Positions 40,051-50,029 are shown, numbered from the stretch's first letter. The stretch: 64,000 bases of DNA from JAICYJ01 sp963797565 (GCA_963797565.1 CAWCPM010000002.1:321879-385878), one strand, 5' to 3'. Numbers and translations: made by a program. Notes: a model not told the origin generated them from the letters alone.

Positions 40051-43000
40051 TTACGACAGGGAGACGGTTGCGCTGCCCGTGTAGTCGTTGTACGGGTCGA
40101 GCACGATCGTGTAGGTGCCGGCCACCGGCGCCGTCAGCCCGAACGAGGTCGAGCCCAGCACCCACGACGGCGACAGCAGCGCCGTGCCGTCCGGACGCAG
40201 CACCGAGACGCGCATGATCGGGACGCTGACCGCGCTCAGGTTCAGCATCAGCGACTGCCCGGCCGTGGCAGTGAACGTGACCGCCCCACCCTGGCCGGGA
40301 GCATTCATCGCAGCCGTGAACCCAGGCCCGCCCTGCGTGATCGACCCGGCCGCATCCGGCGGCACGTCGTAGACGGTCACCGACAACGGTCCTGTTGAGG
40401 CGTCGAACGGATCCACGGCGATGGTGTAGGTGCCGGACACCGGCAGCGTGGTCACGTCGATGAAGGTGTTACCCGGCGCCATGGTCGCGAGCAGGATCGT
40501 GGCGTCCGGCTTGCTGACGGTGAACCGCACCGACATCGCCGTCGTGAGGCGGAAGCTGACCCGCTCGCCGGCCACGCCGTTGAAGCTGACGAGCCCGTTC
40601 TGGCCGGGCACCGTGATCGGGATCGAGGCCGCGGCGCCGCCGGGCGTGGTCGTCGCAGACGCGTCGGCCGGGACGCTGAAGGCGGTCAGCGTCATCGTCA
40701 CCGCCGAGCCGCCCGACGGGTCGATCACGATCGTGTAGGTGCCGGTGGCCGGCAGCGTGTGGGTGTCGAGGAAACCGCCCGACGAGGAGACGTAGAAGGT
40801 CGCGAAGATGGAGCCGTCCGGCGCGCGCACATCGAGCCGCGTCTGCGGCAGCGCGCTGCCGGTGACCGTCATGCTCATCCGCGTGCCGGCCACCCCGGCG
40901 AACGTGATGCCGGCGTTCTGTCCGGCGCCCAGCGAGATCGTGAGCGGCGCTCCGCCCACGGTGATGCTGCCGGTGAGATCGACCGGCACACCCAGCACCT
41001 GGACGGTGGCGCTGCCCACCGCCGCCCCCTGCGGATCGATGCGGATCGTGTAGGTGCCGCTGGCCGGAAGCGCGATCGCGTCGATGAAGCCGCCCGAGCC
41101 GTAGGCGATGGTGGAGCCCGCAGGTGACACCAGCGTCACCGACGTGGCGGCCATGCCGGAGGTGCTGTAGCTGACGCTGACCGACTGGCCGGCCGCGCCC
41201 GGGAACGTGACCGAGGCGTTCTGGCCGGGCACCGTGGTGGTGAGCGTGACCGGTGCTGCTGCCACCGAGGTGGTCGCCGTCGGATCGGGCGGCACGTCGT
41301 ACAGCGTGTAGCTGACGCTGCCGGTGCCGACGTCCTGGGGGTCGGCCACCACCGTGTAGGTGCCGGTCTGCTTGAGCGTGGCCGCGTCCACGAACGAGGT
41401 GCCGGCGCCGGTGTAGCCCGGCCCCGCGAGCACCGTGCCGTCCGGGTTCAGGATCGACGTCTTCAGCAGGTAGAAGGTGGAGCTGACACCGAGGCTGACG
41501 CGCCGGCCGGCCACGCCGCTGAACGTGAACAGCGCGTTCTGGCCCGCCGCCGTTGTGGTGGCCGACGCGGGAGCGCCGCCCGGCGTGATGGTGGTCGTGA
41601 CGTCGGGCGGCACGTCGTAGAGCGTCAGCGTGACCGGCCCGGTGCGCTCGTCCTGTGGGTCGGCCAGGATCGTGTACGTGCCGTCGGAGGGCAGCTGCAC
41701 GGTGTCGATGAAACCGTTGCCGGCGCTCGTGTAGAGCGGCCCCGCCAGCTGCGTCCCGCCCGGCCCGATGATGATCGTCTTCAGGAAGCTGATGCTGCTG
41801 GACGTGGCCAGCGCCACCCGCCGCCCGGCCGCGCCCGTGAAGCTGGCGACCGCGTTCTGGCCGGGCACGGTGGTGGTCAGCGTCACCGGAGGCCCGCCGG
41901 GGCTGATCGCCGCCGTCGCATCCGGCGGCACGTTGAAGAGCTGGATCGCCATGCTGCCGCCGCCCGCCTGCAGCGGGTGCACGCGCACCACGTAGCTGCC
42001 GGACTGCTGCAGCGTGAACGAGTCGATGAACGCGCTGCCGGTGGACAGCGTCTTCGAGGCGGCCGTGGACCCGTCCGGGTTGCTGATGGTGACGGTGCTG
42101 CTGGTGATCGTCGACGCCGACAGCAGGGCGCTCACGCGCGTGCCGGCGGTGCCGTCGAAGGCGAGCAGCTGGTCCTCGCCGGCACCCGAGGTGACGGTGA
42201 CCGGCGCTCCGCCGATCACGATCGGGCTCGGCGATACGCCGGTGACGCTGCCGCTGTCGGTGCCGCCGCTGCTGGTGGCCGTGGCGGTAACGGTGGTGCT
42301 GCCCGGGGCGGGCGTGAACTGGCCGGTGTAGCTGCCGTCGCCCTGGGCCGTCAGCGCGACCGGCTGGCCGTTGGCGGCCGCGGTGACGGTCACGCCCGCG
42401 AGGTCGCCGCAGACGCCGGCCAGCAGGCGCACGGTCACCGGGTGGCCGGCGGCGGCCACGAAGCCCTGGCCGGGAGCGTCGATCACCAGCTGCGGCTTGT
42501 TGCTGCAGGTGAGCGCGTTTCCGGCGTCGAGACGGCCCTGGCTGGCGCTGGTGCCGGCGAGTGCCGCGGGGCGGTCGACCGTGCGCAGCAGCAGCGCCTT
42601 GATGGTGTCGGCGGTGGCGGCCGGATGCGCGGCCAGCACCAGCGCGGCCGCACCGGCCACGTGAGGCGAGGCCATCGAGGTGCCGCTCTCGGACTTGTAG
42701 GCCTTGCCCGGCCAGGTCGAGTAGATGCTGACGCCGGGCGCCGCCAGATCGACGCTGCTCTGCCCGTAGTTCGAGAAGTAGGCGAGATGGTCGGTCGAGT
42801 CGCTGGCACCCACCGAGATGATGTTGGGCAGATCGAAGTCGGCCGGGTAGGTGGGCGTCGTATCGCTGTTCGTGCCGTCGTTGCCTGCAGCGGCAACGAA
42901 CAGGTCGCCGTGCGCGTTCGCGTCGGCGATGGCGTCATACAGGGCCTGCGAGTACTCGGTGTCGCCCCAGGAGTTGTTCGTGATGCGCACGCCCATGGCG

Positions 43001-43846
43001 GTCGCATACCGCAGCGCGGCGACCGCGCCGGCCACGTCGCCGGTGCCGTCGGCGCCGATGAACTTGAGCGGCATCAGCTGCACGTTCCAGTTGACCCCGG
43101 TGACGCCGGTGCCGTTGTTGCCGACCGCACCGATGGTGCCGGACACGTGGGTGCCGTGCCCGTTGTCGTCGGTCGGGTTGTTGTCGTTGTTGATGAAGTC
43201 CCAGCCGCGCCAGTCATCGACGTAGCCGTTGTGGTCGTTGTCGATGCCGTCGTTGCGGCAGCCGGGGCAGTTCTCGCCGGGGTTGATCCACATGTTCGCG
43301 GCCAGGTCGGGATGGGCGGCATCGATGCCGGTGTCGATCACGCCCACGACCACCGACTTCTTGCCCGTGGTGACGCCCCAGGCCCGCTCCGCTCCGATGT
43401 CGGCGCCCGGCGTGCCGGCTGCGAAGTCGACGGTCTGGCCGGTGTTGTTGAGGCCCCACTCCTTCTTGAACTGGGGATCGTTCGGCACCGGGTTGGCGAA
43501 TAGGTGGATCGTGCGGTCGGGCTCGACGTAGCTGACGTCGGCGTTGCCCTCGAGCAGCGAGATGGCGCGCGCGGACGCGCGCGGCGCGACCGTTGCCAGC
43601 TGCACGCGGGCGCTGCCCAGAGCGGTGCCGGTGCCGGCTCCGGCCGCAGCCAGCGCCTGCTTGCGGTCGCCGGCCGAAACGCCGTGCCGGAAGCCCACGA
43701 TCAGCTTGCCCGGTATCACCACGGACGCCTGCGGCGCCGGTGCGCACGGGGGCATGGCGCACACCGGCCGTCGCCCGTCCGCCTGCGCCGGACACGACAA
43801 CCGAGAGCACGACCACCAAAGCGGCAACGCGAAGACCCCGAGCCAT
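40051..43846 (-). CDS. Secreted subtilisin-like serine protease with seven C-terminal beta repeats (one indel)
   Basis: About 1265 aa. The likely N terminus MARGLRVAALVVVLSVVVSG at 43846 is a signal peptide whose frame joins the main frame only after an indel in a five-C run near 43750. An inhibitor-like propeptide (KLIVGFRHGVSAGDRKQAL) is followed by the S8 catalytic domain with Asp in VIDTGIDAAHPD, His in NGHGTHVSG and Ser in GTSMASPHVAGA. After the catalytic domain come an Ig-like segment and seven repeats of about 105 residues, each with a PGQNA...F-x-G-x-AG-x-R-V core and a GTYTI-x-DP strand. The stop is immediately next to tRNA-Val on the opposite strand. Confidence 0.88.
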
Positions 43847-43993
43847 GCTCCCACGCTACATGTGCAACATGGGCGTGGCAATCCTCGCATGGGGGATCAT
43901 TCGGGGCACTCGGATCGGTTGACGTTGGGTGAATGCGGGTACTCCGATCTGGTGATGGTGAACGGCCTCGAACATCGGCACACTGGCGCCTCA

Positions 43994-44563
43994 ATGAGGC
44001 TCCAAACTCAACGCTCCGCCGGCGATCCGGCAACCGTCGCCGCGGCCGTACGCGACGCTGCGCTGGTGCTGGTCGCCGTGCAGCAGGTCGACCAGCGGGC
44101 GGCGCTCGACCGCGAGCGGCCCGCTCCGACGCCGTCGGAGGTGGCGGAACTGCGCGACGCCGCGCGAGCGGCCGGCGCGCGCCTGGCCGGCCTCACCGAC
44201 GGCGGGTCAGCCGTGCTGCTCGAGTATCTGCATGCAAGCCGGGCTCACCTCGCCGGCCGGGCAGGGGCACAGGATGCCATCCAGGTCGCCACCCACGAGC
44301 TGTGGCGCTGCTTCGACCGGCCGATCGCGGCCCTGGTCGGGTTCTGCGCGAACGCGGACGTCGACCTCACGCGCTCGCTGGACGCGCCGGGTCGGATCAC
44401 GCTCTGCTCTACCGACGACTTCATCGTCTGCTGCTGCCGCCTGGCCGAGCAGGGCGCGTACGCCACCTGGCCGTCGGTGGCGATGGCGCTGCGTCACACC
44501 ATGCAGCTGATGATCAGCACGCACGCGGCCATGGACGCGGCGTACCCCGACGCGGCCGTCTGA
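43994..44563 (+). CDS. Unknown helical protein upstream of rtcB
   Basis: 189 aa from ATG 43994; upstream in-frame starts are possible. Mostly alpha-helical, Ala-rich N-terminal half (AAAVRDAALVLVAVQQVDQR), then THELWRCFDRPIAALVGFCA and a cysteine-rich CSTDDFIVCCCRLAEQG. No domain recognised. It ends 48 bp before rtcB on the same strand and there is no terminator between them, so the two are probably co-transcribed; a role related to RNA repair is inference only. Confidence 0.6.
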   Translation: MRLQTQRSAGDPATVAAAVRDAALVLVAVQQVDQRAALDRERPAPTPSEVAELRDAARAAGARLAGLTDGGSAVLLEYLHASRAHLAGRAGAQDAIQVATHELWRCFDRPIAALVGFCANADVDLTRSLDAPGRITLCSTDDFIVCCCRLAEQGAYATWPSVAMALRHTMQLMISTHAAMDAAYPDAAV

Positions 44564-44611
44564 CCGCGAGATCATCCACAATCGGATATCAACGCCCCGG
44601 AAGGAGGCGAC

Positions 44612-45964
44612 ATGACCGACCGGCCGGCAACCACGATGGTGGTCGAGGATCGGCCCTACCGCGAGCTCGACGACGGGCTGATCGGTGTCTACGGCTACAC
44701 CTACGACGAGCAGGCGATCACCCAGATCCGCACCGTGTCGCGGCACGGCTGGGTGGCCGGCGCGTCGCTGATGGCCGACAACCACGTCGGCTACTCGATG
44801 CCGATCGGCGGAGTCGCCGCGTACCGCGAGATGGTCTCGCCCTCGGGCGTCGGCTACGACATCGGCTGCGGCGTGATGGCGGTGCGCACGGCGCTATCGA
44901 TCGACGAGGTGCGGGGCGACCTGGGACGGCTGGCCGACGAGATCGCGCGCGGCCTCAGCTTCGGGGTCGGCCGCAAGAATGCCACCCGCGTCGAGCACCG
45001 GCTGTTCGACTCGGAGACATGGGCCGCGGTCCCGGAGCTGACCGAGCAGGTCGCCGGGCGCAAGGGCTCGTGGTCGCTGCGGGAGCGCGCGGAGGCGCAG
45101 CTGGGCACGGTCGGATCCGGCAACCACTACGTCGACCTGCTGGTCGAGCCGGCCGACGGCGCGGTCTGGATCGCCGCACACTTCGGCAGCCGCGGCTTCG
45201 GCCACGGTGTGGCGACGGGCTTCCTGAACGTCGCAGCGGGCCGCGAGTTCCACGCCGGGCAGATCAGCGGCGAGTCGATGCACGCCGTGCCGTCGCTGCT
45301 GCCGCTATCGGAGGCGGCGGCGGTCGAGCTCGGCTACGCCGACCCGGCCTGGGCGGCGGAGCAGGGCCGCCGGTATCAGCAGGCGATGGTGCTGGCCGGC
45401 GAGTACGCCTATGCCGGGCGGGAGTACGTGATCTCGGAGGTGCTGGGCATGTTGGGAGCTCCGGAGGTGGTCGAGACGGTGCACAACCACCACAACTACG
45501 CGTGGGATGAGGAGCACGCCGGCGAGCAGCTGCACGTGGTTCGCAAGGGCGCGACGCCCGCGTTCCCGGGCCAGACCGGGTTCATCGGCGGCTCGATGGG
45601 TGACTGGGCGGTCGTGGTCGAGGGCGTCGAGTCGGACCTGGCGGCACGGACCTTCCGCTCGACGGTGCACGGGGCGGGACGGGTTATGAGCCGCTCCAAG
45701 GCTAAGGGCAACCGCAAGGGCACCTTCAAGGGCCTGATCAGCCGGCAGATGATGGCCGAGCGGCTGCATGAGTTCCGAGCCGAAACCGGCTCGCCGCTCG
45801 AGGTGCGAGGCGGCGACGTGGACGAGTCGCCGTTCGTGTACCGGAAGCTGGACGAGGTCGTGCGGGCGCACGAGCAGACCGACACCATCAAGGTCACCCA
45901 TCGGCTGCTGCCGATCGTGGTCGTGATGGCGGGCGCCGACGTGCACGATCCGTTCAAGGACTAG
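44612..45964 (+). CDS. rtcB: RNA-splicing ligase RtcB
   Basis: 450 aa. Joins RNA 2',3'-cyclic phosphate or 3'-phosphate ends to 5'-OH ends with GTP and Mn2+. Metal and guanylate-site segments: PIGGVAAYREMVSPSGVGYD then DIGCGV (Mn-ligand Cys), GSGNHYVDL, HFGSRGFGHGV, HNHHNYAW, GSMGDW and HGAGR. Strong ribosome site GGAAGGAGG before ATG 44612. No archease gene is nearby. The tRNA array and Rsr gene 4.5-11 kb upstream make cleaved tRNAs the natural substrate guess. Confidence 0.95.
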   Translation: MTDRPATTMVVEDRPYRELDDGLIGVYGYTYDEQAITQIRTVSRHGWVAGASLMADNHVGYSMPIGGVAAYREMVSPSGVGYDIGCGVMAVRTALSIDEVRGDLGRLADEIARGLSFGVGRKNATRVEHRLFDSETWAAVPELTEQVAGRKGSWSLRERAEAQLGTVGSGNHYVDLLVEPADGAVWIAAHFGSRGFGHGVATGFLNVAAGREFHAGQISGESMHAVPSLLPLSEAAAVELGYADPAWAAEQGRRYQQAMVLAGEYAYAGREYVISEVLGMLGAPEVVETVHNHHNYAWDEEHAGEQLHVVRKGATPAFPGQTGFIGGSMGDWAVVVEGVESDLAARTFRSTVHGAGRVMSRSKAKGNRKGTFKGLISRQMMAERLHEFRAETGSPLEVRGGDVDESPFVYRKLDEVVRAHEQTDTIKVTHRLLPIVVVMAGADVHDPFKD

Positions 45965-46078
45965 GGAGCCCTCCCCACTCCGCGCCGTCGCCCTACCTCA
46001 ATCCGTGGGGCAATCTCAGTAACCGGCCAGCGCTCCGGCACCCGTCGGAGGGCCTGACCGGACACGCAGTCGGTCGAT

Positions 46079-46132
46079 CCATATGACGTCCCGCGCCGTG
46101 CGGGACGAGGGGTCTAACTCGTAGTCATATGG
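46079..46132. promoter_or_regulatory. Nested inverted repeats in the leader of the secreted Ig-like protein
   Basis: CCATATGAC (46079-46087) and GTCATATGG (46124-46132) are exact inverted copies, and inside them GTCCCGC-GCCGT-GCGGGAC (46088-46106) forms a hairpin. The right arm ends 9 bp before ATG 46141. Could be an operator or an mRNA structure controlling translation. Confidence 0.5.
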
Positions 46133-46140
46133 GGGTCATC

Positions 46141-47772
46141 ATGGCGAATCGCCATGTGCTGGCCACGCGCATGCTTGCGCTGGTCCTGCTCATCGTGGTG
46201 ACGGTCGGCGGCGTGTCCGCAAACGCCGCCGGTCAAACCAATTCAACTACCGGATACGTGTCGTACGGCGGGACGCGCTCGCAGTCCCGGACGTTCACCG
46301 CTCCGGCCGGCGCGCACGTGTCCTTGAAGCTCACCTGGAGGAACACCGCGGCCGACCTGCACCTCACCGTGCGTCGGCCGGACGGCACCGTGGTCACCGC
46401 GGCCCGCCGCACGATCCGCCCGCAGACGGCCAGCTTCGCCGTCCCCGAGGCGCAGACCTACACCGCGGTGGTGAGGGCCATGAGCGGTCATTCGCACTAC
46501 ACCCTCGACGTAACCGTGGTGCGAAACCACGCACCGACGGCGGTCGCCGACACGGCCTCGACCACCCAGGGCGCTGCGGTGACCGTGAGCCCGCTGGCCA
46601 ACGACACCGACCCGGACGGCGACGCGCTATCGCTGACCAACGTCGGCACTGCGGCCAACGGCACGGTGGCGATGGGCTCGGCAGGAGCGGTCACCTACAC
46701 GCCGGCCGCCGGATTCACGGGGTCCGACTGGTTCTCCTACACCGTCTGTGACAACCGCACGCCCAGCGCCTGTGCGAGCTCGACCGTCACGGTCACCGTC
46801 ACGCCCATCGTCACGCCTCCGCCGAACGCCCTGCGCTGGGCACCGCCCGTGCTGACGAACCCGGTCACGATCACGCTTCCGGCGACCGGCGACCAGACGC
46901 TGAACCTGGACAACTCGCGCGACTATCTGATCCGCTACCCGGCGGTCAGGCGGGTCGGCGAGCTGCACCTGATCGGCGGGCGAAACATCGTGATCATCGG
47001 CGGGGCCTCCACCATCGCACCGCACGCCGGTACCGGCGTGCGCAACATCCAGATCTCCGACAAGCCGGGAGTGATGGACGGGCGAGTGATCCACATCGAG
47101 GGGCTCGACATCGACGGCTCGGGCGGCGGCGAGGCCGACGGCATCGGCATCGGCGCGCCCAGCGCGATCGTCCAGATCGAGAACGTCCGGATCACCGGCC
47201 TGATCGGGCACCTCAGCTCGACCCACGCCGATGTGATCCAGACCTGGGGTGGCGTCAAGGAGCTGCGCGTCTACGACCTGACCGGCGCCAGCCATTACAA
47301 CAACCTCTACCTGCGGCGTGAGAACAGCCCGCTTGGTCCGGCCATCGGCCCCGTCACGCTCGATCACGTCAACATGTTCGGCTACGTCAACCCGGCCGGC
47401 TGGGACATCCCGTCCACGCTGCGGGCGCTCGCGATCGGCACCCAGCCCGCCGACACAGACTGCGACGGGAAGGGCCACTGCGGGCCGTCGAACCCCGACA
47501 GCACCACCAACTGCCAGCTGTCATCGCCGATGACGCTGAACCAGTTCTACGGCGCGCCGCCCGCCGGCTCGCTGCAGCGGTTCATGTGGCCGACGGACTA
47601 CGGCGTGGCGGCCGGATGCCCGTCCGCACTGTCGGCCGACGGCCAGAGCGCCTACTGGCCGGCGCTCACCAGTCTCATCACCGGGGTGATGCAGCTGGGA
47701 CCGCCGCCGGGCGGCGACTTCGTGCCGGCCGGCTCGGTCGGCGTCGGGTACGTGTCGCCCGGGTACCAGTAG
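46141..47772 (+). CDS. Secreted protein with cadherin-like/Ig tandem domain and beta-helix-like C-terminus
   Basis: 543 aa. Signal peptide ends near VGGVSANAAG. Residues about 30-120 resemble a pre-peptidase C-terminal beta-sandwich (DLHLTVRRPDG), residues 125-225 form a bacterial Ig/cadherin-like domain with NDTDPDGDALSL and FTGSDWFSYTV, and the rest (INIRISD-, VIHIEGLDIDGSG-, VQIENVRITG-like strands) looks like a right-handed parallel beta-helix of the pectate-lyase superfamily. I prefer ATG 46141 over ATG 46129, which sits inside an inverted repeat. Followed by a good terminator. Confidence 0.7.
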   Translation: MANRHVLATRMLALVLLIVVTVGGVSANAAGQTNSTTGYVSYGGTRSQSRTFTAPAGAHVSLKLTWRNTAADLHLTVRRPDGTVVTAARRTIRPQTASFAVPEAQTYTAVVRAMSGHSHYTLDVTVVRNHAPTAVADTASTTQGAAVTVSPLANDTDPDGDALSLTNVGTAANGTVAMGSAGAVTYTPAAGFTGSDWFSYTVCDNRTPSACASSTVTVTVTPIVTPPPNALRWAPPVLTNPVTITLPATGDQTLNLDNSRDYLIRYPAVRRVGELHLIGGRNIVIIGGASTIAPHAGTGVRNIQISDKPGVMDGRVIHIEGLDIDGSGGGEADGIGIGAPSAIVQIENVRITGLIGHLSSTHADVIQTWGGVKELRVYDLTGASHYNNLYLRRENSPLGPAIGPVTLDHVNMFGYVNPAGWDIPSTLRALAIGTQPADTDCDGKGHCGPSNPDSTTNCQLSSPMTLNQFYGAPPAGSLQRFMWPTDYGVAAGCPSALSADGQSAYWPALTSLITGVMQLGPPPGGDFVPAGSVGVGYVSPGYQ

Positions 47773-47784
47773 TCCTCAGAAAAG

Positions 47785-47814
47785 GAGCGGTCGCCCTTCA
47801 CGGGGCGGCCGCTC
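47785..47814 (+). terminator. Intrinsic terminator after the secreted Ig-like gene
   Basis: GAGCGGTCGCCC pairs with GGGCGGCCGCTC (one T-G) around a short loop and is followed by GTTTCGTTCGTT. Lies 12 nt after the stop codon. Confidence 0.75.
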
Positions 47815-47830
47815 GTTTCGTTCGTTCCGG

Positions 47831-48118
47831 CTACGAGCTGGGCGGCGGCGCCGTCTCGGTCACGGTCACGGTGTTGGTGACCGTGCTGGGCGGCGACGTC
47901 TGGGTCTGGGTGATCGTCTGAGTGCCGCCGGTGATCACCGTCGTCTGCGCTCCGCCGTTGCTGTCGCCCGCGACCAGCACGCCGACCAGGACGCCGATCA
48001 CCAGGGCGGCCACCATCCCGGCCACCGCCAGCGCGATCCGCGGCGACGTCCATCCGTCGTTCGACGGTGCCGGTGGCTGAGGAGGCCCGGGCTGCGGCGG
48101 TGGCGGCTGGTAGGTCAT
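47831..48118 (-). CDS. Small single-pass membrane protein with proline-rich N-terminus
   Basis: 95 aa: a cytosolic proline-rich stretch (MTYQPPPPQPGPPQPPAPS), one transmembrane helix (about residues 28-50) and an outward Thr/Ser/Val-rich tail (TQTITQTQTSPPSTVTNTVT). This layout is common in actinobacterial cell-envelope proteins of unknown function. No enzymatic motif. Confidence 0.65.
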   Translation of the reverse strand: MTYQPPPPQPGPPQPPAPSNDGWTSPRIALAVAGMVAALVIGVLVGVLVAGDSNGGAQTTVITGGTQTITQTQTSPPSTVTNTVTVTETAPPPSS

Positions 48119-48176
48119 GCCGGCCCGATGGTACCCAAACGGCCACCCGACCTCCGGTTTGGAGCAGCCCGGGTGT

Positions 48177-49478
48177 TCAGGCCCGGGAACGGCGAGCGGC
48201 GCGGGCCAGCTCGACGTAGCGGGCCAGGGCCTGATCGGCCTCGCCGGCGTCGCGGTCGCGCAGCGCGGCGCGCACGGCCCTGCCGGCCGTGTCGACGTGC
48301 ACGGTGGCCAGGTTCAGCCGCCGCTGCACCGGCCCCTGCACGCGCCGCAGGCTCTGCACCTTCTCCAGCGGCACCCAGCAGGTGGTGCGCCGCAGGCGCC
48401 CGCTGGTGGTGACCACGCAGGTATCCGTGCCGCCCCAGGCCAGCATGCGGTAGCGGAGCGGGCTCTTGAACCGGACGCGACGGGGCGGCGGCGACTGGCG
48501 CTGCGGGCGATCGGGCACGATCCGGTCGAGCACCTGCTCGACCAGCGGCCGGCGACCGACCGGCAGCACGACGCGGAGCTGGCGCCGCTGCGCGGTGCCG
48601 TCCCCGTCCGACGGCTGGCGTCCGCCCGCCAGGTCGACCTGGAGCCGGCACCACCCGAACGGCCGCCACAGCAGCGGCTCCACCATCCGCACGGCCTGCA
48701 CACGGCCGGGCCGGATCGTCTCGGATGTGAGCGAGACGAGCCCGCCGCTCAGACGCAGCCCGTCGGGCGCATCGGCGACGGTCAGCCGGTATTCCAGGTT
48801 GAACCGGCGCCAGGTGACGGTGACGACGCCGAGCAGCCAGACCAGGCCGCCGCCGCTGATCACGGCAGAGGCGACCGCAGGGGCCAGCAGCGCTGTCACG
48901 ACCAGCGCCGCCAGCACCGCCTCGGCGTAGAAGCCGACGTCGCTGATCAGGATCGACGCGACCAGCCGGGCGGTGGGAACCGTCGTCAGCACGTGCTCCG
49001 CGGCCGGCACCACGGCCGGCGCCGCCTGGTCGGGCGGCGCTCCGTGGGCGAGCGCCAGCAGCTGGGCGCGGAGCGCCTCGACCTCGCCGGCCGCGACGTA
49101 CGAGAGCCGGGCGGCGCCGCCGGACGAGCCTCCCATCCGCAGCCGCAGCTCGGCGGCGCCCAGCAGGCGCCCCAGCCCCGGACGCAGGACGTCGATCGCC
49201 TGCACCTGCGACAGCGGGAACCGCAGCGAGCGGCGCCGCAGCACCCCGGTCTCGATCCGCAGATCGTCACCGTCGATCATCCAGCGGGTGACGAACCATG
49301 AGACGAACCCGAGGATGGTGATGAGGGCGATCACGCCCAGCGGGACGAGGTCGCCGGCCGAGATGCCGCCGCGCAGCAGCGCCGGCAGCAGCAGGATCGC
49401 GATGCCGATCGTGCCGCGGCCGCCGCGTACGATCGGGGACAGCGGGTACAGCCGCCGCCACGCGCCCGGCTCGCTCAT
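48177..49478 (-). CDS. Membrane protein with tandem bacterial PH (bPH2) domains, YdbT-like
   Basis: 433 aa. Hydrophobic hairpins alternate with two or three bPH2 modules; each contains a WMIDGDDLRIETGVLRRRSLRFPLSQVQ-like pattern (seen around residues 70-100 in shorter pieces) and FPLSQVQAIDVLRPGLG. YdbS/YdbT pairs occur in many bacteria and act in envelope or antimicrobial tolerance. GTG/ATG start overlaps the YdbS-like gene by 4 bp. Confidence 0.8.
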   Translation of the reverse strand: MSEPGAWRRLYPLSPIVRGGRGTIGIAILLLPALLRGGISAGDLVPLGVIALITILGFVSWFVTRWMIDGDDLRIETGVLRRRSLRFPLSQVQAIDVLRPGLGRLLGAAELRLRMGGSSGGAARLSYVAAGEVEALRAQLLALAHGAPPDQAAPAVVPAAEHVLTTVPTARLVASILISDVGFYAEAVLAALVVTALLAPAVASAVISGGGLVWLLGVVTVTWRRFNLEYRLTVADAPDGLRLSGGLVSLTSETIRPGRVQAVRMVEPLLWRPFGWCRLQVDLAGGRQPSDGDGTAQRRQLRVVLPVGRRPLVEQVLDRIVPDRPQRQSPPPRRVRFKSPLRYRMLAWGGTDTCVVTTSGRLRRTTCWVPLEKVQSLRRVQGPVQRRLNLATVHVDTAGRAVRAALRDRDAGEADQALARYVELARAARRSRA

Positions 49479-49972
49479 ATCCCGGCCGCCTGCGCCTCCC
49501 CCAGCTCGGCCAGCCGGTCGCGCAGGCGGGCCGCCTCCTCGCGCTCCAGCCCGGGTATGCGCGCATCGCTGGCGGCCGCGGCCGTGTGCATCTTGACGGT
49601 GGCGAGCCGGAACGACCGCTCCAGCGGGCCGGCAGTGACGTCGACGAACTGCATGCGGCCGTAGGGCACCACCGAGAGCCTCGAGAACAGCACGCCGCGC
49701 CGAACCAGCAGGTCGTCCTCGCGCTCGGCGTACCCCCAGGACGAGAAGCGGCGCCGCACGACCCGCTCCGCGACCAGCCCCGCGATCACCACCAGCAGGG
49801 CGGCGCCGGCACCGAGCCAGGCCGAGAAGTTGAGCCAGCCGAGGACGGCGGCGGCGACCGCAGCTGCCACCGTCAGGCCCGCCACCTCCAGCCGGCGCAG
49901 CACGAGCAGTCGCGCCGACGGCGTCCGCCAGTGCAAGTCCGTGCGCACGCTCAGTTCGGGCCCAGAGACCAT
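49475..49972 (-). CDS. PH-domain (bPH2) membrane protein, YdbS-like
   Basis: 165 aa. Two transmembrane helices near residues 25-70 followed by one bPH2 domain with RREDDLLVRRGVLFSRLSVV-type strand order and VPYGRMQFVDVTAGPLER. Upstream partner of the YdbT-like gene; translation is coupled by an ATGA overlap. Confidence 0.82.
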   Translation of the reverse strand: MVSGPELSVRTDLHWRTPSARLLVLRRLEVAGLTVAAAVAAAVLGWLNFSAWLGAGAALLVVIAGLVAERVVRRRFSSWGYAEREDDLLVRRGVLFSRLSVVPYGRMQFVDVTAGPLERSFRLATVKMHTAAAASDARIPGLEREEAARLRDRLAELGEAQAAGI

Positions 49973-50029
49973 TTCGCGGAGTCTATGCCCGGACCCGTGC
50001 GTGCCCAGTCACCGGAACGGTGAGGGCCG

